Assembly (NCBI RefSeq): GCF_019351435.1
Contig: NZ_JAHWYN010000024.1
Span: 1-50,151 of the forward strand
DNA: 50,151 bases
Reading direction: 5' to 3'
Origin: Flavobacterium taihuense
Lineage (GTDB): Bacteria > Bacteroidota > Bacteroidia > Flavobacteriales > Flavobacteriaceae
Both the position numbers and the translations under genes were made by a program. Below the pieces are notes generated by a model. The model saw only the letters and a list, made by a program, of their open reading frames with translations, did not search any database and was not told the DNA's origin. Shown in pieces: positions 25,537 through 32,267 of the stretch; within the stretch, counting starts at the first letter, position 1, and each line of letters begins with the position of its first letter.

Positions 25537-25782
25537 ATGGCACGTAATACATCAATATTATTAGGAGACTATTTTGAAAACTTTATTAATGAACAAATAT
25601 CTACAGGGAAATATAGTTCAGTAAGTGAAGTTGTTAGAACTGCTTTAAGAGTTTTTGAGCAAGAAGAAACTAAAGCAAAATCTCTAATCAACGAACTAAA
25701 AATTGGTGAAAAAAGTAGTAAAATCAGAAATTTTGACCGTAATAAAAATCTTGAAATGCTAAAAGCTAATTTTCAAAAATAA
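25537..25782 (+). CDS. parD: ParD-type ribbon-helix-helix antitoxin
   Basis: An 81-aa protein: MARNTSILLGDYFENFINEQ (N-terminal DNA-binding ribbon), then KYSSVSEVVRTALRVFEQEE, the classic ParD/RHH_4 helix signature, then a flexible acidic C-terminus that wraps the toxin. The start at 25537 is chosen over an ATG at 25510, which lies inside the promoter -7 box. The toxin start overlaps the stop by one base (TAATG), so they are coupled. Confidence 0.9.
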   Translation: MARNTSILLGDYFENFINEQISTGKYSSVSEVVRTALRVFEQEETKAKSLINELKIGEKSSKIRNFDRNKNLEMLKANFQK

Positions 25783-26081
25783 TGCCAAAGTATATAATTA
25801 GTGAAAAGGCATTAGAAGATATTAACAACATTTGGATTTATACGGCGGAAAATTGGTCTGTTGAACAAGCAGATCGATATTATAACTTAATCATTGACGA
25901 AATTGAATATATCGTCGATAATTTAGATATGGCTCGTGACTTTGGAAAAATTAGAAAATCATATAGATACTCAAAAGTAAAATCACACTTAATTTTCTTT
26001 AAAAAAGACAAAGCAAATGAAATTGAAGTGGTTAGAATTTTACACGAAAGAATGGATATTGAAAACCGATTAGCGGAATAA
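25782..26081 (+). CDS. parE: ParE/RelE-superfamily toxin
   Basis: A 99-aa protein with the plasmid-stabilisation toxin pattern: YIISEKALEDINNIWIYTAENWS, QADRYYNLIIDEIEYI, DFGKIRKSYRYSKVKSHLIFF and EVVRILHERMDI. The C-terminal R-I-L-H-x-R-M-D is the ParE hallmark. ParE toxins act on gyrase; RelE toxins on ribosome-bound mRNA; the motifs favour ParE. Toxin-antitoxin cassettes are common in large chromosomal integrons, where they stabilise the array; that role is inferred here. Confidence 0.9.
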   Translation: MPKYIISEKALEDINNIWIYTAENWSVEQADRYYNLIIDEIEYIVDNLDMARDFGKIRKSYRYSKVKSHLIFFKKDKANEIEVVRILHERMDIENRLAE

Positions 26082-26098
26082 ATAAAAAAGCTACTGCT

Positions 26099-26223
26099 AA
26101 CACTTGCTAATAGTGATTTGGGCAATTGGCTTAATTTGAAAATGATTTTGTATTTGGGATGTTTAGGTGAATCCGAAAATAAGGCTTAATTTAACCCCAA
26201 ACCACTAGTAGCAAGGGAAAGTT
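26099..26223 (+). repeat. Cassette-boundary repeat R17 (type F)
   Basis: 125 bp. Arms TGCTAATAGTG / CACTAGTAGCA, a further distinct pair, followed by A/C and TTTGGG/CCCAAA. Linkers ACT / AGGGAAA; here the base before GTT is A instead of C. Left flank TACTGCTAAC (26092-26101) pairs with GTTAGCGGTA (23676-23685) at 9 of 10 positions. Confidence 0.88.
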
Positions 26224-26291
26224 ATGCACAAGCTACATCTATCGTAAAGAAGAACATTTTCATAATATTGCTCAAAAAATGATTAACTGAT

Positions 26292-26879
26292 ATGTATAAA
26301 AAATTCTCTGATGAAGATTTGAAGGAAGCTTACTCAACAATGATGGATTATTCAGGAAAAGCTAATTCAGAACTTCTAACTGAAATTGAAAGCAGAGGGG
26401 GTTTGGAAAAATTTTTGAGACAAATTGAGATTCAGAAGATTAATCAAACAGAAATAGGAAGAATAACAAAAGAGATACGTTTGTTGAATAGTAACGGACT
26501 AGATAAAAATGCAATTAAAGATTCATTGCAGTCAGACATTTTATCTAAAGACGAACTAGATTATTTAATTGAGCAGAAATTAGTCGAACATCAAGCCATT
26601 ATAGCTGATAGAACAATTACTTCTAAAACTATTTTCAGAAGTATTTTGGGGATGATTCTAGGAAGTATATTAGGCAGTATATTCTTAATTTTGGCTATTT
26701 CCTTTATTGGAAGACTAGTTTTTTTTCCATTAGTTGGCGTCTATATAATCTGTTATTTTACAATTAAATTTTTAACAAAGCAATCTAGGAATAATGCAGT
26801 CGTTTTTATTGCTAGCTTTCTAAGTACAGTAATCTCAGCTTTTCTTGCAATTGGGATTACATCAATATTATCAAAATAG
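26292..26879 (+). CDS. Membrane protein of unknown function
   Basis: A 195-aa protein. The N-terminal 115 residues are hydrophilic and helical (FSDEDLKEAYSTMMDYSGKANSELLTEIESRGG). The C-terminal 80 residues form three to four membrane segments (SILGMILGSILGSIFLILAI, LVFFPLVGVYIICYFTIKFL, AVVFIASFLSTVISAFLAIG). No family recognised. It is the sole gene of cassette 18. The cassette ends match only partly (GTTATGCACAAGC versus GCTTATAAC, as if GTGC were lost). Confidence 0.65.
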   Translation: MYKKFSDEDLKEAYSTMMDYSGKANSELLTEIESRGGLEKFLRQIEIQKINQTEIGRITKEIRLLNSNGLDKNAIKDSLQSDILSKDELDYLIEQKLVEHQAIIADRTITSKTIFRSILGMILGSILGSIFLILAISFIGRLVFFPLVGVYIICYFTIKFLTKQSRNNAVVFIASFLSTVISAFLAIGITSILSK

Positions 26880-26891
26880 AATACGGCTTAT

Positions 26892-27016
26892 AACAGCTAC
26901 TACAACGGATTTGGGCAATTGGCTTAATGGGAAAATGGTTTTGTATTTGGAATGATTTGGTAAATCCGAAGAATGGGCTTACTTTAGTCCCAAACCCGCT
27001 GTAGTACCAGAACTTT
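26892..27016 (+). repeat. Cassette-boundary repeat R18 (type C), last copy, core GTT changed to TTT
   Basis: 125 bp. Arms and linkers AGC / CCAGAAC are normal, but the final GTT is TTT (27014-27016). If the GTT is where recombination occurs, this terminal site would be inactive. IS3-type sequence starts 18 bp further on and ordinary chromosome follows. Confidence 0.9.
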
Positions 27017-27034
27017 GTGTGCAAGCTTAAAAAA

Positions 27035-28187
27035 TGCATAATCCTGAAATAGGTTGACAAAAAATCAACAACTATTTATAGGACAATATGAAAGAAAAGA
27101 AACTCCCCTGTCAAAAAAAATCCGTTGGATTTGACTTAAAATTAAAAATCATTGAAGAAATTTGCAACGGACAAATTTCAGTCAATCACGCGTCGGTAAA
27201 ATACCAAGTTGGACGTAATGCAATTTATTATTGGTTGCAAAAATTTGCTACCTTAGAGCAAAAACAAAAGGGAATGTCAAATAAAGACGAAATTAAAAAG
27301 CTCAAAGAGAAGATCGAAGAACTCGAATTCATTAAAGACTTTCAACAAATGATAATCGCTGAAGCCGAGATTGAAACTGGTAACGATTACGCAAAAAAGT
27401 CGCTACCCGAATCATTAGCCAAAGAAGTGGAACTAAAGAAAAAAGCCATTTTAAAATCAAATGGATCTGCCAATGCTTCGGGATTTCTAGACAAGCCTTC
27501 TACCAAAAAATGAATCTGTGTAAAAAACAAAAAACTGATAATGAGAAACTCGTAAAAATGGTTATTGATAAAAGAGGGGAAATCAATCAAGCAACTGGAG
27601 GTCGCAAGTTATACCAACTTCTAAAAGATGAAATGATACAGGAGAATATCAAAATGGGGCGTGATAATTTCTTCGATTTTCTAAGAGCTCACTCCCTACT
27701 AGTGCCTAAACAACGTACCTTTACTAGAACCACAAACTCTAATCATCTCTTCAGAAAATTTAAAAATTTGGTGCAAAACAAAGTGCCAAATCAACCTGAA
27801 GAACTTTGGGTTAGTGATATCACCTATTTAAGATTGAATGGAAAAAATGCCTATTTAGCATTAGTAACCGACGCCTACTCCAAACAAATAAAGGGATTTT
27901 ATATAGCTACAAATATGAAAGCTTCCTTATCAATAGAAGCTTTAAAAATGGCTTTAAAAAATAGAAAATACCCTCAAAGAAAACTAATACATCATTCTGA
28001 CAGAGGATTCCATTACTGTTGGCCAGAATACGTAAAATTGCTTCAAGACAATGAAATTCTTATTAGTATGACTGAAAAATATGATCCATATGAAAATGCA
28101 ATTGCAGAACGCTTGAATAAAACTATGAAATATGAATTTGAGCTCAATCAAACTATCCCAAACAAAACATTAGCACAAAAGATGGTA
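27035..28187 (+). mobile_element. IS3-family element, right end deleted, at array border
   Basis: The left end TGCATAATCCTGAAATAGG resembles the other IS3 copies; the proteins are clearly related but diverged. No right inverted repeat exists: OrfB runs straight into a chromosomal metallo-hydrolase fragment after KMV (about 28187). A deletion starting inside the IS has removed its end and the front of the neighbouring gene. Confidence 0.85.
27088..27513 (+). CDS. IS3-family transposase OrfA
   Basis: A 141-aa protein: helix-turn-helix (LKIIEEICNGQISVNHASVK ... GRNAIYYWLQKF) followed by a coiled coil (EEIKKLKEKIEELEFIKDFQ-type). Same layout as the two other IS3 OrfA proteins but clearly a different element. 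The OrfB frame overlaps its 3' end. Confidence 0.9.
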   Translation: MKEKKLPCQKKSVGFDLKLKIIEEICNGQISVNHASVKYQVGRNAIYYWLQKFATLEQKQKGMSNKDEIKKLKEKIEELEFIKDFQQMIIAEAEIETGNDYAKKSLPESLAKEVELKKKAILKSNGSANASGFLDKPSTKK

Positions 28188-28418
28188 ATGCAGAATCCTG
28201 AAGAAAGTATACAAGCCTCAATAGACACTAATGTAAAAAACATGATGCTGGTGCACTGGGCTGGTTTTGCTTTGGCCCAACATACTTGGAGTGAACCGGT
28301 AGAACGTTTTATCCTAGAAGCTACCAGTAAAAACCTTAAGTATTGTTTACCACAAATGGGGGAATTATTCGGTTCTAATCATTCGGTAACAGATGCCTGG
28401 TGGATAAACCAAATCTAA
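27510..28418 (+). pseudogene. Truncated OrfB fused in frame to the C-terminus of an MBL-fold hydrolase
   Basis: Residues 1-226 are IS3 OrfB with its DDE triad (WVSDITYL, HHSDRGFHY, PYENAIAERLNK), lacking the last roughly 40 residues. From residue 227, MQNPEESIQASIDTNVKNMM, then LVHWAGFALAQHTWSEPVERF, is the C-terminal part of a metallo-beta-lactamase-fold hydrolase of the UlaG/NAPE-PLD type (the LVHWAGF His is a metal ligand in that family). Neither half should work. The fusion records a deletion that removed the IS end and most of the MBL gene. Confidence 0.85.
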
Positions 28419-28462
28419 ACTGGAGAACAAATTCTAAATAAGAAATATAACACATCACACAA

Positions 28463-29398
28463 ATGAAAACATCATTATTATCCATTATTCTAATTATCTT
28501 CCTCAACTCAGCCCACGCTCAAGTCAATCCTGAAATTACCAAAATCGGAGTTCCAATAGAGATGATTTTTCCGGAAGGAAAATCCAAAGCCTTAATTTTG
28601 AGCTACGATGATGGACGCTCTGAAGACAGAAGATTGGTAAAACTAATGAACAAATATGGACTAATAGGAACTTTTCATATCAATTCAAATAAACTGGGCC
28701 TTACTAATTACCTCAACAAAGCTGAAATAAAAGAACTTTTTGGTGGTCATGAAGTTTCGGTTCATTCAGCAAATCATCCTAATTTAACCGTTTTGTCCAA
28801 AATTGATATCGTTTATGAAATTGCCGAAGACAGAAAAGAATTGGAACGATTGGTCAACTATCCCGTTAGAGGAATGGCCTATCCATTTGGCAATTATAAT
28901 GACTTTTTAATTGAGACTATCAAAGGATTGGGCATTGAGTATGCCAGAACGGTTTATGATTCATATAACTTTGACATCCCCAAAGATTTTCTTCAATGGA
29001 GACCAACTATGCACCAATTTGGCAAAGCATATACAGAACCTAATAACCCAGAAAATGACAGGAGAGAATTAGAACATTTTTATCAAACCATCAACGAATT
29101 TCTTCAAACCAAAAATTTAGCATTAATGGATGTTTGGGGACACAGTTATGAAATTGGAAATGACGAAAAAAAATGGAATGAAACGGAGAAATTCTTCAAA
29201 ATGGTTTCCAATAATCCCAGCATTTATTACGCAAAGCAAATTGATGTTGTTGACTACATCAATGCTTTTAACAATCTGAAAATTTCTGTAAACAAAAGTA
29301 TGATTATGAATCCAAGTTCATTGACAGTCTTTTTTAAGAAAGATGGAAAAACCTATTCCGTTTTGCCAGGGAAGACAATCGCTTTATCAAACGAATAA
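28463..29398 (+). CDS. Secreted polysaccharide deacetylase family protein (CE4, NodB fold)
   Basis: A 311-aa protein with signal peptide (LSIILIIFLNSAHAQ). NodB homology domain: motif 1 LSYDDGRSEDRR (catalytic/metal Asp), motif 2 EVSVHSANHPNL (H-S-x2-H metal ligands), motif 3 GMAYPFGNYND. It removes acetyl groups from polysaccharide, with the substrate unknown. It is the first intact chromosomal gene after the array; a bidirectional terminator follows. Confidence 0.85.
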   Translation: MKTSLLSIILIIFLNSAHAQVNPEITKIGVPIEMIFPEGKSKALILSYDDGRSEDRRLVKLMNKYGLIGTFHINSNKLGLTNYLNKAEIKELFGGHEVSVHSANHPNLTVLSKIDIVYEIAEDRKELERLVNYPVRGMAYPFGNYNDFLIETIKGLGIEYARTVYDSYNFDIPKDFLQWRPTMHQFGKAYTEPNNPENDRRELEHFYQTINEFLQTKNLALMDVWGHSYEIGNDEKKWNETEKFFKMVSNNPSIYYAKQIDVVDYINAFNNLKISVNKSMIMNPSSLTVFFKKDGKTYSVLPGKTIALSNE

Positions 29399-29419
29399 TG
29401 AAGATTATATTAAAAAGGT

Positions 29420-29452
29420 AAAGCCCCGAATCATAACAAATTAGGGGCTTTT
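29420..29452. terminator. Bidirectional terminator between deacetylase and M28 peptidase
   Basis: AAAGCCCC ... GGGGCTTTT stem with a 17-nt loop between two convergent genes; A and T runs on either side allow use from both strands. Confidence 0.8.
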
Positions 29453-29476
29453 CATATTTAATAATTGATATTACAA

Positions 29477-30781
29477 TTATTTCAACTGAGAACTATCGAC
29501 TCTTGTTGGAGTATCTTTTCCGCTAATAATTGATGATGAACTCAAGGCAATTGCTTTAATAATTTCCGCCATGTTAGGGATATCCAATGTTTCAATTTCA
29601 TCATCCGCAGTGTGATAATTCGGCTCGCTATCCATTTTTGAAGTCGAAATGGTATGTGCCGGAACTCCCAATTTAGCCAAAGTTGCATTGTCTGAACGGT
29701 AAAATAATTGCTCCTGCGGATAAGGATCAGGATAAAATTTGAAAGCAGTTCCTGCTAGGTTTCTTTGCAAAATTTCTCCCATATTCGATTTTTCAAACCC
29801 CGTAATATAAGCGGAATTCTTTCCCCATTTCGATTCGGTTCCAATCATCTCCAAATTGAACATAGCAATAACTTTATCTGCATTAAGTTGTTTCGAGAAA
29901 TATTTAGCACCAAAACCTCCCAATTCTTCAGCCACAAATGTGGTAAAAATGATAGTTCGCTCGTTGTTATTTTGTTTTTTAAAATAGTTCGCCAACATAA
30001 TAACTGCAGTACTTCCTGCAGCGTCATCATTCGCACCATTATAAATGGAATCCGTTGCTGTATGGGGCGCTCCTTCTTCTGGAGAACCTACACCAAGATG
30101 ATCATAATGTCCCGAAAAAATAACATACTCATCTGGTTTACTTTTCCCCGGTAAAACTCCAACCACATTATTCAGCATTTTTTTGGAGATTGTATTGCTT
30201 AGTTCAATTGCGAAAGTAGTCGCCTCTGGAACTCCAAAAACAAATAAAACCGTATTATTTTCTGGATTAGCCTTAATTCTCTCAATATGTTGAATATTCG
30301 GTAACACTTTACTGAAAGAAGCATCAACCAGTACCAAATAACTTTTGGTCCCGTTGTAATACTCATTAAATTTTTGACCAAGATTATCTCCTTTGTTGAT
30401 TTTAACAACGGCTATATCACTTTTCTCCGTTAAAGAAACTTTGGGTTGGTATGAAAATGTAACAACTTTTGAATTATCGATTTCTTTTCCATCAATGATT
30501 ATTTTCGACGCAGTTGCTTTAGACTCTGTCATAGCAAACTCTTGTCTAAAATTGGCAGCTCCCATAAAGGTTTGCAATCCTGCTTTTTTAAATTCAGATT
30601 CTATAAAAGCCGACGCTTTATCAATGCCAGGAGTAAAAGTTCTTCTCCCCTGCATATCATCCGCAGCAAGAACTTTCTCAATTCGCATTACTTCGCTGGA
30701 AGTAATAATTTTATCAATCGATTGTCCATGCGCACTAATACACAGACTTAAAACAAATGCGCTTACAATAATTTTTCTCAT
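29477..30781 (-). CDS. Secreted M28-family metallopeptidase
   Basis: A 434-aa protein with signal peptide (KIIVSAFVLSLCISAHGQ). A PA-like insert precedes the zinc peptidase core: HYDH at 225-228, NDD at 251-253, the catalytic EE at 285-286, and H390 in PNYHTADDE. All ligands for two zinc ions are present. M28 enzymes remove N-terminal amino acids or act on glutamyl substrates; the exact substrate is not known. A second M28 gene lies at 38674. Confidence 0.9.
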   Translation of the reverse strand: MRKIIVSAFVLSLCISAHGQSIDKIITSSEVMRIEKVLAADDMQGRRTFTPGIDKASAFIESEFKKAGLQTFMGAANFRQEFAMTESKATASKIIIDGKEIDNSKVVTFSYQPKVSLTEKSDIAVVKINKGDNLGQKFNEYYNGTKSYLVLVDASFSKVLPNIQHIERIKANPENNTVLFVFGVPEATTFAIELSNTISKKMLNNVVGVLPGKSKPDEYVIFSGHYDHLGVGSPEEGAPHTATDSIYNGANDDAAGSTAVIMLANYFKKQNNNERTIIFTTFVAEELGGFGAKYFSKQLNADKVIAMFNLEMIGTESKWGKNSAYITGFEKSNMGEILQRNLAGTAFKFYPDPYPQEQLFYRSDNATLAKLGVPAHTISTSKMDSEPNYHTADDEIETLDIPNMAEIIKAIALSSSSIISGKDTPTRVDSSQLK

Positions 30782-30938
30782 ATTTTATTTTTACAAATAC
30801 AGGTTAGTAAAACCAAAAGTAGTTTTTTATTTGTAAAAAAGAGTAATGATTTGGGTGTTTTCACCTGAATTCAATTCTGATTTTGAAGCAGAAAGATTTG
30901 GCTTTTTTGGAAGCATTGTTCCCGCTATTCGTTTCAAT

Positions 30939-30965
30939 CTTATAAGCCGAACCCCGGCTTATAAG
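30939..30965. repeat. REP-like hairpin in intergenic region
   Basis: Perfect 10-bp inverted repeat CTTATAAGCC - GAACCCC - GGCTTATAAG, embedded in a larger imperfect symmetry (CCCGCTA at 30921-30927 and ATCGGGG near 30980). It lies downstream of moaD-like/cobA and upstream of the M28 peptidase gene. The outer segments look like a dispersed Flavobacterium repeat, by memory only. Confidence 0.5.
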
Positions 30966-31037
30966 GATTTTCACTGCTATCGGGGCTAAGGATTAGCATT
31001 CTACCTTTTTACCAACATTTAAAAAATAAAACGGCAA

Positions 31038-31274
31038 TTATGCTCCAACAAAAGGAGTCAATAAAGCCACAACATCATTATTTTTCAGAATCAGGTTGCT
31101 GACTTTATCAATTATTTTTTGATTTACGGCCACACTAAACGGAAATTGCCCCAGTTGATATTTTATTTCCAATTCGGACAATAGTTTACTTAATGGCAAA
31201 TCCGAAAAATCTATTTTTTCATCACGGCATCTGGTGCGCTCCACTAAACCACCAAAATATTTAATTACAATCAT
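31038..31274 (-). CDS. moaD: MoaD/ThiS-family sulfur-carrier-like protein
   Basis: A 78-aa protein with the beta-grasp pattern of MoaD (MIVIKYFGGLVERT ... VAVNQKIIDKV ... NNDVVALLTPFVGA). MoaD normally ends in Gly-Gly, which is adenylated and thiocarboxylated to supply sulfur to molybdopterin; this one ends Gly-Ala. The start overlaps the cobA stop by 4 bp, so they form an operon. No other molybdenum cofactor genes are seen next to it. Either a divergent carrier or a non-functional remnant. Confidence 0.7.
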   Translation of the reverse strand: MIVIKYFGGLVERTRCRDEKIDFSDLPLSKLLSELEIKYQLGQFPFSVAVNQKIIDKVSNLILKNNDVVALLTPFVGA

Positions 31275-32083
31275 TCGAAAACATTTAAATTTTGTAAAAT
31301 AAATTCTTCTTCCAAAAATGCATCCGAAAACATTTCCGCTTTCATATACGAAGTTAAAATTGATGCATTTTTAACCACTTCGCCTATTACAATAATCGCC
31401 GGTGAAGCAATTTGATTTTCTTCAACTAATGCACTGATATTACTAATTGTTCCTATTACTTTCTTTTGTGACTTTTGGGTTCCGTTTTGAATAATCGCAA
31501 TCGGTAAATCATCGGTTCTGTTATTTTGGTACAAAGCAACAATCTCCTCCAGTTTATTCATCCCCATCAATATGACAACAGTCGCCGAAGATTGTGAAGC
31601 TAAGGCAACATCCTTCGACAATTTATGATCCGAAGTTGTTCCAGTAATTACCCAAAAACTTTCGGCTACTTTTCTTTGTGTCAAACTAATTCCGTTGGAA
31701 GCTGGCACACCCAATGCAGATGATATTCCAGGAACAATGGCAGTTTCTATTCCAAATTGCAGCGCAAAATCTATTTCTTCACTTCCTCTTCCAAAAACAA
31801 AAGGGTCTCCCCCTTTCAAGCGAACAACATGACCATACTTTTTGGCCATTGACACAATCAAATCGTTAATTTGATCTTGGCTGTACGCATGACATCCAAA
31901 ACGTTTTCCGACGAATATAATTTCAGCATGTTTGGCATACTGCAATAGCTCTTCATTGACCAAGGCATCATACAAAACAACATCCGCTTCTTCTAATGCT
32001 TTTATTGCTTTAAGGGTAATCAACTCAACATCTCCTGGTCCAGCCCCTACAATTGTTAACTTTGGCTTATTTGCTTGTATCAT
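31271..32083 (-). CDS. cobA: Uroporphyrinogen-III C-methyltransferase
   Basis: A 270-aa protein with the SUMT signatures: VGAGPGDVELITLKA near the N-terminus, VVLYDALV, RLKGGDPFVFGRGSEE (SAM binding), and GISLTQRKVAESF. It transfers two methyl groups to uroporphyrinogen III to make precorrin-2, on the way to siroheme (for sulfite or nitrite reduction) or cobalamin. It sits in an operon with the moaD-like gene, suggesting an assimilatory nitrate/nitrite context whose other genes are not in this window. Confidence 0.92.
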   Translation of the reverse strand: MIQANKPKLTIVGAGPGDVELITLKAIKALEEADVVLYDALVNEELLQYAKHAEIIFVGKRFGCHAYSQDQINDLIVSMAKKYGHVVRLKGGDPFVFGRGSEEIDFALQFGIETAIVPGISSALGVPASNGISLTQRKVAESFWVITGTTSDHKLSKDVALASQSSATVVILMGMNKLEEIVALYQNNRTDDLPIAIIQNGTQKSQKKVIGTISNISALVEENQIASPAIIVIGEVVKNASILTSYMKAEMFSDAFLEEEFILQNLNVFE

Positions 32084-32223
32084 GATTTAAGGTATAAATG
32101 TTTTACTTTTGAAAAACTAAGTATTAATACTTATACAAATGTAAGTATTTAAAAAATTGACAAAACAAAATTTACTTATTATTTTCTCAAAAAAAAACAC
32201 TTTTGACTATTAGACAAAAAAAA

Positions 32224-32246
32224 GCCCAAAACTTGAGATTTTGGGC
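32224..32246 (-). terminator. Terminator after arginase gene
   Basis: GCCCAAAA - CTTGAGA - TTTTGGGC, followed on the minus strand by a T run. It lies directly downstream of the arginase stop (minus strand). Confidence 0.8.
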
Positions 32247-32267
32247 AAATTATTATTCTTAAACTAA

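Noticed and set aside
4..27016. Regularly spaced repeats as a CRISPR array
   Set aside because: Repeats are about 125 bp, spacers are whole genes of 0.4-2.6 kb, and no cas gene is present.
32084..32223. Riboswitch (cobalamin or SAM) upstream of cobA
   Set aside because: The upstream stretch is short and AT-rich, and I see no conserved B12-box or SAM-type core.
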